A DNA stretch of 64,000 bases, taken from Erigeron canadensis. Lineage: Eukaryota > Streptophyta > Magnoliopsida > Asterales > Asteraceae. Position 1 is the first letter of the stretch, and each line of letters opens with the position of its first letter. This document shows positions 54,301 through 64,000 of the stretch, piece by piece. The stretch is taken from assembly GCF_010389155.1 (NCBI RefSeq), contig NC_057769.1, positions 30,132,735-30,196,734 of the forward strand, in the 5' to 3' direction. The notes beneath the pieces were generated by a model. It worked only from the letters and a program-made list of their open reading frames with translations, was not told the origin of the DNA and made no database searches. The position numbers and the translations under genes are program-made.

Positions 54301-57300
54301 ACATTGGATATTGTATATTATTATAACATTGAATAGGGGTGAATTTTGTATTTTAGAAACTTGGGGATGCTATTATGCAAATATGAGATTTTTTTATTTT
54401 GAACTTTTAAAATGAATTGATCCATAATGTTAGAGTTGGATAGGCTCCATAGAACAAAAAATATCTAAATAGAAGCACATTTGACTCCTGCAGAGGGGAC
54501 ATAGTTTTATCTTAATTAATGTCATGCCTTCGGGCGATTTAGTTGTGAGTTTCTCCTCCTACTAGGTATTGAGGGTGGGGCTCTCTAGCGCGGACCCGGT
54601 TAAGACAACATAAGCCATATTCCCTGTTGCGAGCAAATGATCCACACCTTTAAAAAAAAAAAAAATCTAAAGAGAAAACCACCTGACCCCAAATGTCTTT
54701 GATAACTATAAAACTTTGTTAATATTCTTAATCTCTGGAAAGGCTTCATCCCTTGACACATAGTTGATTACTACCTGCTTTAGTTCGAGGTCGGCCAGTT
54801 TTGCAACGTCTAGGGTAAGGGAAATCCTTGGTACCAAGGACAGGGCGAGCCAAGTCAGGATCATTGTCAGGATCACCGAGGTCGTTATATACATCATAGT
54901 CGTAGATTCTATCCTTCTTTTCTCGGGGTTGGTCGGCGACACCTTCGCCTCGAAAAATGGCTAGTTCCATCTGTCGTAGAGACTGTAGACCACTTGGTGT
55001 CTGTGATGGTAAGCATGATACCTGTGCGAAGCATGCATAGCATAATTAAGTACAGTTAACAAACTCAAATATAATAATTTAGGATGCGTTTAATTAGAAA
55101 GAGTTTTCTTTACATTTTTGTTTTATAAAAACATGAAAAGTATAAAATGCATTCAAATGATAGTTTTATAAAATAACAAAAAAAAAAACAATGATTATAG
55201 TTTTCAATGAAAAACATAAAAACATTTTTTTTATATATTTTCCATTCTTTAACTTCCACATTTTAAAGACTTCAGTTTTTATTAAAAATTATAAATGCAT
55301 GTTACTTAAAACTTAAAATATAGGAGAAATGTTCATTTAAAACTAAAATTTCTATGAAAACTAAAAAACTAGTTAAAACACACTGTGATTTGAGTTTTAC
55401 ACAATGTGTTTTAATGTGTTTTTCTAAATATATATACATTGTGTTACGTTTCAAATCGCCGTTGTTTTTTATAATGCGTGAAACAAGAAACTGCTGTGAT
55501 TTGAAACTTAACACATTATGTTTTTAGAAAACACATTGTGTTAAGTTCAGTCTTTTTTACTCATTTTTTTAAGTTTTCATATTAGTTTTAGTTTTCAAAT
55601 GATTATAATCTTAAAATATAGGGACATAAATTATTAATTTCTAACCTTATCAAGGAAGAAAACACGTTTATCAGGGTTATCGAACTTAGAATGTACCCAA
55701 GAATTGCATGTGGCAGTGATTTGCCCTACGGCAAGGCCTTCAATTACCACATTTTTCACAAATATTTCTTTGTGGTGTTCGTTTTCTATGAGAATGGCCC
55801 CAACTGTACCAAAATCTTCTGGAATTTCAAACTCTGCTAAATATGTGATGTCATCTGAGTCTTGACCCGTTTGATGTGCATAATCCTTAATTGTTTCCTT
55901 CTTTAATCCCGTTTCTTCAAGATATCAAGTTTTAAGAATTGAAAATGAGTAGACAAAAATAAACACACATTTACTAACAAATTTTTACAAACAAAATTTA
56001 CAGGACACATGTGACATCAATAACCATAGATAAAGTTATATATATTTTATCTTTTTTGATTCACTATTCTTTTTTAATTGGTCCACATGAGTTTGTAAAT
56101 ATTGTTTGTAAACTTTTGTTTATAACTATATCATTTCTCTTTTGTGACCGGTCAAAACCTGTGATTTGAGAGATGTAGGATTTTGTGTTATTTATATTTA
56201 ACTAACAGTACCCACTCAAGGTTAAATTGGAATAGAATAATATGCCGCTCAAAATAAATTAAAAAGGCATCCGTATAATCTTGAAAAAACAATCCATGTA
56301 ATTTAGACGGACATAAATCTAGTGTATTCTATAAAACACGTATTTATAAATTGATCTTTTATAAATGTTAATTTTTAGAGAAAAATTCATAAAAAGGTAA
56401 CCTATCTACACAAATTTCTTATTAAAGGTAGCATATTTTATTTTCGTCTATTTAAAAGGCCTTATTTTCAAAAAAATTCTAATAAAAGGTATTTCGTTAG
56501 TTTTTGACAGACAACGCTTGTTAAGTGTCACATCACTGATGCCACGTCATTAGACCTACAAATGCTTGTTTCGTGACTTCTGCAAATGAGTGGTTTCCTA
56601 CGGTTGTGTCATTAGAAAATATTACTGTGTTGTATTTTTTTTGCTTTAATATAATTTATTTTATTTGAACCAAAACATATGTATATTGTTGGAAATTAAC
56701 CATTGACATAGTTAAAAAAAAATGAAGATTTATAGGCATAGTAATATTAGTATGTAATTAGAAGGTTGTATTATATAATTAGATTAAAGTTGAATATGTG
56801 TAGGTGTAGTGGTTGGTCAATAGACACAACTGTAGGAAACCATAGGAAAGGGTAACGGTTACCACCAAACAACACTACTGAAGTATTACAATGGTTCACG
56901 AAGAGACACCAATGAACCAACATGCCTCTTCGCTCGTACCATTTCATTGTCTATAAATATATGGTCATATGTATAGTTTTAGTATGTCAAAGGGTTGTGC
57001 AAGACAAGATGAAAGTCTGCACAACAATTCACATGTGTAATAACGATTACATATTCTATATACATAGTTTATTACATATTTTTTGTTGTATATATAACTA
57101 TATATATAGTTTATTATAGGATGACTATCAAATGAGAACCAAATTAAAATAAGAACAAATGAGAATACTTTAAAACTACATTTTGATGTATTAAAAGTCT
57201 ATAAAACTGACATAGTGTATAATTAATTATCATTATTTAAGTGTTTAACAACACATTGATCCGTCAAAATCGAAAAAATCACGTTTTTTGTTGGATGCAT

Positions 57301-58530
57301 CGTTTTGATGAATATGCATCCAAGATGGATATGATGCACAAAATAAAAAAAATGTGATTTTTTCGATTTTGACGGATCCATGTGTTGTTAAACACTTAAA
57401 TAATGATAATTAGTTACGTACGACATGTTGTTAAACACGTTGTATTATATATGTATTATACGGCATGTTGTTAAATACTTAAATAATGATAATTTCTATG
57501 TTAATTTTATGGACTTTTAATGCATCAAAATGATGTTTTTAAGCGTTCTTAACGTTCTTATTTTAAAAGTGTTCTCACCGGAGTGTTACCCATTTATTAT
57601 ATATATATATAACTATAATAGTAAATATAATAAATAAAGACCCAAAAGGAAAAAGTACGTCTTTGTACAATTAGACAGTTTTGTTTTTGTTTGATGGTCC
57701 TAACTCCTCATTAGCATGCATCCGTTTACCACTTGAACCAACGATTTCTCTACATGTTTGATTGATTTCAGGATAACATGACCACATACATGAGATAAGG
57801 TTCTATGAAAATGACTTGCATATTAAAAAACCTACTGTAAAAGAAAACACAACTAGGTCTAGCGGTTTGTGATCGACTTCGTAGTCCCATAATCTACTAT
57901 TCGATCGACTTTTTAAAAGAATAGACACACATAATATATACTCTATGGATTCCGTTGTGTAATTTATGGTGTTATGCTGCATGCATGGAGGAAATAAGTT
58001 TAAGTTAGTTCAAGTTATAAATTTACAAAACTAGCGACAGACCAACTTGGTCCATCGCTAGTTTTGTACGTGTAATATGTACATAGTACTGCCACGGATT
58101 TTGTCTTTTAAATCTGTCAGTAGTACCGGCATGAACACTTACTAGGGTCGGTCTCAGCAGCAACGAGCTCCAAAAGGAGTGATTTCCCAAGCAAATCTCC
58201 AATATCGTCAAGAGCTCTTGTAAAACTAAGGTTCGATAAAATCCCGCCTACAGTCATTTGGACCGTAATCACCGCTTTAACACTTATGGTTTTGGCACCA
58301 ATAGATTGATCACTTGCCACAGCCTTAATTTGGTCTGGCGCCTTGTTGCTAGAGTGGCGGCGACTTGCACGAAAATCGTGACGCTTAACAGGAAATGCAA
58401 GAGTGTTGTGAGGTATAAAGGAAGTTGGATTTGCACCACCATCTCCGGCGACAAAAGCCTTCTTCCACTGTGTGAGTAATGGTGGACAAGGAGTTTGGTG
58501 GTGGTGGTGATTTACTTGAGGTTTCAACAT
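51369..58530 (-). CDS. LOX: Plastid-type 13-lipoxygenase (LOX2 type), complete, nine exons
   Basis: Exons (minus strand, in order): 58143-58530, 55646-55914, 54775-55021, 53850-54170, 53670-53755, 53392-53502, 52793-53100, 52438-52704, 51369-52128. All joins are GT-AG and in frame, giving 918 residues. The first ~70 residues are rich in Ser/Arg/His and fit a plastid transit peptide. A PLAT/beta-barrel domain follows, then the catalytic helical domain. Iron ligands His571, His576 (SYHELVSHW), His768, Asn772 ([10 protein letters not shown]) and the C-terminal Ile918 are all present. Ala619 fits an S-type enzyme. The pocket pair Cys633/Phe634 (IIESCFSPG) is of the 13-LOX kind. It should oxygenate linolenic acid at C13 in the chloroplast, feeding jasmonate and leaf-aldehyde pathways. 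The last seven exons are almost identical to those of the downstream tandem copy. Intron 1 is ~2.2 kb and carries transposon sequence. Confidence 0.95.
54480..54663 (+). mobile_element. Possible SINE-like insertion in LOX intron 3
   Basis: A GC-richer stretch (CTCTCTAGCGCGGACCCGG, GCGAGCAAATGATCCACACC) ends in a run of 13 A (54651-54663). Copy 2 of the gene lacks it. Pol III boxes were not clear. Confidence 0.35.
54716..54765 (-). pseudogene. Vestigial copy of the start of LOX exon 4 inside intron 3
   Basis: Minus-strand reading [16 protein letters not shown] matches [16 protein letters not shown] at the start of the true exon 4 (about 54150-54100). It lies just downstream of the exon 3 donor. 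The tandem second gene lacks it at this position. It is a partial exon duplication and is not expected in the mRNA. Confidence 0.75.
55310..55620. repeat. Hairpin MITE in LOX intron 2
   Basis: Arms with TTTAAAACTAAAATTTCTAT and the complement of ATATTAGTTTTAGTTTTCAA, flanked by CTTAAAATATAGG on both sides. The inner arms contain ACACATTGTGTTAAGTT and related inverted blocks. Confidence 0.65.
57134..57576. repeat. Long-hairpin MITE in LOX intron 1 (full copy)
   Basis: Ends GAGAACCAAATTAAAATAAG and GTTCTTATTTTAAAAGTGTT-CTC. The inner arms TTAAGTGTTTAACAACACAT and ATGTGTTGTTAAACACTTAA form a hairpin. A truncated relative is at 35933-36218. Confidence 0.8.
58025..58125. repeat. Two adjacent small hairpins at the start of LOX intron 1
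   Basis: ACAAAACTAGCGA / TCGCTAGTTTTGT (58025-58067) is a perfect 13-bp inverted repeat. GTACTGCCACGGATTT / AAATCTGTCAGTAGTAC (58087-58127) is an imperfect one. The second ends about 15 bp from the exon 1 donor. Confidence 0.75.
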
Positions 58531-58577
58531 GTTTTGTGTGGTGGTGATTTACATAAAGTACATGCACATATACTTTT

Positions 58578-58592
58578 CTCTATATATAGATC
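58578..58592 (-). promoter_or_regulatory. TATA box of the complete LOX gene
   Basis: CTATATATAG at 58580-58589, about 50-60 bp before the ATG at 58530. This suggests a short 5'UTR. Confidence 0.6.
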
Positions 58593-58897
58593 GAAGAGAC
58601 ATGACAGGACAAAATTATTATTGAAAAAAACAAGAAATTACAAAAATGTATTAATGAAAATAATAGATATATAAAAAATCATGGCCAATATATGTATTGA
58701 TTCCCATAACCAAAATGGTAAATATATGGTCCATAATTCTATCAGCTTAAATACGTCGCCTATCGATATGGAAAATTGATGTAGTTTAGTTACCACATAT
58801 ATTACAATAGAATTAGATTTTTAGAAATAAAAAATTAACAATATTCATTTTTCATGATTCATGGAAGCGTCATACATGATTACTACTCTAAGTGATT
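58593..58897. other. LOX upstream region
   Basis: AT-rich, with no other gene. Specific regulatory motifs were not assigned. A transposon begins at 58898, so the undisturbed promoter is about 300 bp. Confidence 0.4.
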
Positions 58898-59296
58898 GGG
58901 CAAGGATGTAGTATCAAATCCTTAGTAAATTGGTAAGTTTTGGCAAGTTTTAAGCCAATGAGAAATGAACAAGTAGCTTAGCCAAAAACAAGCCAAAAGT
59001 AGCCAAATCTTACCCAAATTAGTAGTGTAGTAGTAAACTTGCCAATTTTTTGGCCAAAAAATACTTACCAAATAAAAAAACAAATACACGCTCCCACATG
59101 CCCTTTGTCGGCCAAAAATGGTCACATGTCCTTGCCCAACGTTCACTTTCATTGGCCAAAATTAGCCGATGTATCTTGCCAATACTTGCTGATTAAACTT
59201 ACCGATACAAGCCAATGCATATGTTATCGGATAACCAATAAGCCGATGTCTGCCGACGGTTTTTGCCGATAAAACAAGCCGATTACACCTTTGTCC
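58898..59296. mobile_element. hAT-like non-autonomous element (third family member)
   Basis: Left GGGCAAGGATGTAGTATCAA; right complement GGACAAAGGTGTAATCGGC. The interior has the same TTGGC/GCCAA and GCCGAT words as 37499-38040 and 20288-21188. Confidence 0.45.
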
Positions 59297-60816
59297 TTAA
59301 TAAGCAAAATTTTGATCCAACTAGTTAACATATTTGTTTTTGAAGACTTAGTTGTCAATGGTTTGGTCTTTACTCATTGTAAAGTCAAAAGTCTTTTTAT
59401 ATTTAAGGTAGACCTGTAAATAGCTTATGTACCTTAGTCAAAATACATTTCAATATCCTTATATACTAGCAAAGATTTTATTATATATGATCAAGACGGT
59501 ATTAGAGGTTAACTTTATCTTTCAACTGCTAATCTTATGATTATGCTTTTATAATAAAGTGAAAGGTTGTTTACAAAATACTAGCTTACATGTGCTCATA
59601 ACATCGTTCATGCACACGTGATCATTAACTAATCTAATAAAATTTTTATATGTAAAATACTTGCATACATATGCTCATGAACCGATAACAAAGAAATTTG
59701 ATCACTAAACACATATGTGCATTACTTATTTTATTTTGCATACATATGGCATCAACTAATCTATTGCATACACATATATGTAAAAAATCGAAAAAATGCA
59801 TATATGCACATACACACAAATATAATATTTTGTAAATATAATATTTGCTCTTCTTGTTACATTCCTCTCCGATCCATCCATCGTCCTTGTTAAACCGATT
59901 ATTTTGATGTCGACCTTCTTGTCATGAATGCGGTTTTAGTGAGTCACAAATCCAAGGAGCCATTTCTAGTGAATAATCCGCAGAAAAAAAGCAACCACTA
60001 CTATACAGCAACTATAAGCAACTAAAGCCTTTTAAAAGCATATAGTGCTTGATTACTATAAACATATAAACAACCATAATCCCCCCAAAAAAAGTTTGAT
60101 TACTGTGGTTAAAAATAATAATATAAATAACCATAGTCCAAAAAGGAAGTTTGACTAGTGAGAGGTTTTTCACCAACTTAGGTGTACGATGGGAATGAAA
60201 AACAAAAGAAGTAGAGTTTGAGTAGTTATAAATTGGGAGTCTTTATTTATTATGTTGGACTAGGAATCGATAATTTTGCAAGGAAATAGGAAACCGTTTG
60301 TATGAAATTAGGAAACTATACTAAATAAATTAGGAAATAGTTCGGGCTTCACGGGTTTATGGGTTTTAGCCGGGCCAACCCGGCCCGACCTGAGAACCGA
60401 ATTAGAGACATTTGATGGACTGTGGCCCAGCCCAGAATACTTACGGGTTGTTACGGACTCGGGTTTTTCCGGGCTGGTTTTTCGGGTTTTACGGGCTGGC
60501 CCGTAATTTGATCACCACTAGTAGGATATATATGAACTAGTAAAAATTTGTAGACTTTGAAATCCAGGCCCTAGCGAATAGCGAGCTAACCTTTTTTTGA
60601 TGGTAAGTATATAATGTAACAAGAGTTTCCTTACAAAATTGCTACTTTGATAGCAATAAAGAATAACAATACATTGAATAATAATAGTAACAACATGCTA
60701 GACTTTTCCTTCCGATGGCATAGGAAGCAATAAGATCAAGATCCTTGCTTATTCACTATTGATCACTTACTTAGAAACAAGACATCTCTTTATTTTGGCC
60801 AAATTTAATAAACCGT
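59297..60816. other. Spacer between the two LOX genes
   Basis: No gene is seen. A GC-richer stretch with repeated CGGGTTT/CCCGG words (60345-60515) looks like a transposon end. From about 60520 to 60816 the sequence is homologous to 51050-51368, so the duplicated block includes the LOX 3'UTR and flank. Confidence 0.5.
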
Positions 60817-63800
60817 TTAGATGGAAATGCTATTTGGAACCCCCATACTAGTCACACCAGGTTCCGAAAAAGGCTTTAGAAGATTATATGGTATTACCCC
60901 AACTCCATTTCTATTCTTCAAGGTCTCATCTGCATTCCTAGCATCTATAATTCCATCCAACTCTTTCAACTTCCCTGAAAAGATTTGATAAGCGGCTTTT
61001 ATCTGTGGAGTTGCCTCGAATACTGGCTCCATCGTATCACCTATATATTCTTCGTCTGGAGAATGATTCGATAAAACATCTAGAACGGCCATGACTTGTG
61101 ACGCTTGTATCTGTGAAGGAAATGCAGAAAGGAGTTCGTCTTCAGGCCTACGTTTAAAAGCTTCCCATTCTTCAGCAGTTGGGTCTTCACATGGCATTTT
61201 GACTCGGGCTATGGTGCCCCTGTTAGGGATGTATCCAGCATAGTCATACTGCCCAAAGTTGACAGCTGCGTGATGACCTGATGCTACCCATATGATTGTT
61301 GTGAGAATGCCGATAAGATCTTTTGGTGTCTTGAGAACGGGCCACCATGGTTCGTCTTTCTTGTCAGCATGGCCCTTTGTTCTAATCTCCGTCCACCATG
61401 CTTGAAGCTCTTCATCGGATTCTACAAGATTCTCTTCTGGGTAGTAGTGGTTGACGTAGTTTGTAACCCAATCTTTAATGATATCCCAAAGAACCAGACC
61501 ATCATTTGCATATGGATAATCTTCAATAGCTAGCTTTAAACCATGGGGTGAATCTGGATCTTCCACAGCCATTCCCCTTAAAGATAGAGAGTTAAGGGTT
61601 TTAAATTTGTTAATCAAATTTAAGACACAATATAGTAAGTTCTTTTACAGGTGGGAAAATGGGTAGGTTTAACAGGTTGGATAACGGGTCAAAATATGTA
61701 TCTAATAATGGGTTGAAACATATTGACTTGGTCCAAAACATTTTCTCCCTGAAAAATCCTGTTTTATTAAGTTGTGTTTTGTTTTCCCCGTTCTGTACAT
61801 AATAAAACATAACGTGAACGGCTCATCTGCAAGTAAATGAACCAAAGTTGAAAGCTTTAAATTTAAACAAAAAGCATTAGTTACCTAGCAATAAGATCAG
61901 CTGGCAATGCTTCATGGTCGAACCGCCACTGTAGACCATATGCAACTGAACTCAACTCTATGCTATACTTTCCAGGTGAAAAGCATGACTCGATAATTCC
62001 ACCACAATTTATAAGGGCTTCACGAGCCAAAGCATTGATCTCCATAGTGTATCGGAAATGAGGGTGTAAGAGGTTGTGTATAGGGTGCATTTTACTAAGC
62101 TGACGATTGGTTGCAATAATATAGGGCTCAGTGCAACAGTGTGTTCTCAACCTGAAAAAAATTGATTATGAAATCCCAATATAAAACAGGCATATCATTT
62201 AAAAACTGAATCAGGCTCGAATAACAGATTTTTGCTTACCAATGACTAACAAGCTGATGATAACCGCTATCATGAGCAAGAGCATGAACCTTGGCAAGCT
62301 TCCATAACCAAGCACCAGTTGCATCCCAACAAGGAGTGAAGGCTCGTTTCCATTGAGGTTTGCCGTTACCTGGTGGTCTAACCAACTCTATGGCTATTGG
62401 CCTCAGTGTACCCGTTGGAGTAAGGTACATTAGAGTTCTTGATCCATACAAAGTTGTTTTCAAATTTGTGAGGTCTCTAACTTTGTTAACATAGGGTAGG
62501 AAGATATCATGATAATCTAGCATGAAAAGCTTCTTGTTCTCTAATGCCTGCATAATGTAGAACTCTGTGTTTAATTTTTAAGCCATCTTTTCCTACTACC
62601 ATCTGACATATGCAGGTAAGTATGATTTCCTATAGAGGTAGTAACATAGGAGGGTGGATAATTGGGTCATAGGTTGAAACGGGTCATTTTTAGGAGTAGT
62701 CATGAATAAAGATAATGTGTATTTATGTTAATGATCTGAATCACCGATTTAGGAAGTTGTGTGCATTAAAAAGACCTTGGCAGACTTTCAACCTGTTCGA
62801 CCCATTTCCCTTTTAGCTGTATCTTTTTAACCAGTTTGAGATAATCCACAACCCAACTCAAACTATTTATAAGCATAACCAAGATACATCATATACCTCC
62901 TCAAGCGTGCAGAAGCCTCTAATCTGTCTCTCAATGATCTCTTTGGTTATTGCCGATTCAGGTGGACCATACACTTCAGGGTCAAGTTTACTTGTCAGTG
63001 GCCATTCCTGCACATAATCAAGTTTATCGTTTACTCTTCTAATTTTTGTTTTCTTGGTAATTACTCGTAGATAATAAACTTTAGTTGTCAGATCAATATT
63101 GGCAGGTTAGGACATTGCTTTTATTCTTCTATATAACCGCTGCACATCTGCACCGGGTTGTTTGGATAACATACCGTGACTAAGCTAATACTCAAAGGAT
63201 TAAGACCAGCAATGGTTTGTCGACAAAACTCTTCATCCCTAACCCAACCAAACTTATCCCCTGCAAATCGAAAAATGTTACTCAAATCTTTAGTATTGAC
63301 ACACAAAAAAAGGTTAAATGCCAGTATATGAGAGAAAGACAGAGTTGTAGTTACTTTCAATCATTTCAGGAGTCTCAAATCGCAAGACGTTATTCTGGGC
63401 ATCTTCAAAAGACTTCAAAAGTCTTGGCAAAATATTTCCAAGAAATCCTTTGTTTTCCAGTGGTGGCAAATTAACTCCTTCGTTGAACAGAGACTCGATA
63501 GCTGTAAAGTATGGGAATCCAAGATCTTTGTCGATCATAGTTGTCTCTAACGAAGGTAAGACCGCATGCAGCACTGAATAAACGGTCTTGAATGAAAACG
63601 TTAGGTTCTTAATCTCTGAAAAGGCTTCATCCCTTGGCACGTAAACGTCACCACTTCTGGACTCTGACAGTGGATCTGCATTTACCATTGTTTCCATAAG
63701 TTTCCATACTTCATATTAGCAAAAGGTTTTAAACTTTTAATGGTAAATATATTTTACTTTTAAACTCTTAAAATAAAAAAATCAAAATTTCTAAACAAAA

Positions 63801-64000
63801 ATATCTTTTTTCATTTTTGTTATTTTAACTAAACGAACAAACATTGAATGAATAATCTACTAAAATGGTTCATGATCAGTTATATGCACGTCTTTGTAGC
63901 GTATTAATTAATCAAATGATTTATATGTACTTTAAAGATAACCATTGCTAATTACCTGCTTTAGTTCGAGGTCGGCCAGTTTTGCAACGCCGAGGGTAAG
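60817..64000 (-). CDS. LOX: Plastid-type 13-lipoxygenase, second tandem copy (5' part beyond window)
   Basis: Exons seen (minus strand): 63956-64000 (3' part of exon 3), 63355-63675, 63175-63260, 62897-63007, 62240-62547, 61885-62151 and 60817-61576. Exons 4-9 have exactly the same lengths as in the copy at 51369-58530. Iron-ligand motifs ([20 protein letters not shown]-terminal NSISI) and the Cys/Phe pocket pair are intact. Protein differences are few (for example GNTMEP versus GDTMEP, SSYHEL versus SGYHQL). No stop or frameshift is visible, so it is probably functional, but exons 1-2 and most of exon 3 lie outside the window. Intron 3 is 279 bp, against 603 bp in the first copy, because it lacks the SINE-like and exon-fragment material. 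Confidence 0.93.

Noticed and set aside
58385..58567. 60-residue minus-strand frame overlapping LOX exon 1
   Set aside because: It is out of frame with the transit peptide and His-rich only because of the shared CAC repeats.

Overview
This is a window of plant nuclear DNA: AT-rich, spliced genes with GT-AG introns, large intergenic spaces and dense layers of plant transposons. The gene families (intronless G-type lectin receptor kinases in a tandem cluster, a nine-exon plastid 13-lipoxygenase) and the repeat styles point to a eudicot. Asteraceae is my best guess from the repeats, but this is an inference without a database search.

Layout. (1) 0.5-31.3 kb: a tandem cluster of G-type lectin (S-domain) receptor-like kinases, all on the minus strand. 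There are four full-length genes (3742-6108, 10945-13314, 15917-18316, 28868-31267), one ectodomain-only gene (1405-2694) and a short terminal fragment (486-650). The genes at 3742 and 10945 have almost identical kinase halves and 3' flanks but clearly different ectodomains. A 909-bp LINE tail sits downstream of one of them, and the matching empty site is preserved downstream of the other. (2) 7-28.4 kb, between these genes: a Helitron with duplicated 3' ends, an RPA-like pseudogene, a LINE ORF1 relic, a Stowaway MITE inside a Helitron-like element, a hAT-like element, a complete 3.7-kb Mutator-like element (9-bp target duplication, GRF zinc-finger companion gene and truncated transposase) and a 1.8-kb solo LTR. 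(3) 31.3-51 kb: mostly transposon relics. These are a 2.4-kb inverted-repeat element holding two Helitrons, several MITE families, an internal non-coding stretch of a Ty3/gypsy-type element, and a 2.3-kb solo LTR nested in a DNA element. One small host gene lies here: an AT-hook-like basic nuclear protein with a 5'UTR intron (44651-45049). (4) 51-64 kb: two tandem 13-lipoxygenase genes on the minus strand. The first is complete (nine exons, 918 aa by my splice model). The second is cut by the window edge after its last seven exons.

Functional reading. The receptor kinases have signal peptide, bulb lectin, EGF/PAN, one membrane span and a non-RD kinase (HCD in place of HRD), a type linked to immune sensing. 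The lipoxygenases carry a plastid-type leader, all five iron ligands and the Cys/Phe pocket pair of 13-LOX enzymes, which feed jasmonate and leaf-aldehyde synthesis. Both clusters look defence-related, but nothing in the sequence shows a direct link between them.

I found no clearly new biochemical system. The most informative observations concern genome evolution: domain-wise homogenisation of receptor kinases, an ectodomain-only receptor that kept its native 3'UTR, tandem Helitron ends, and exactly dated nested insertions. Exon boundaries and element ends were read by eye.
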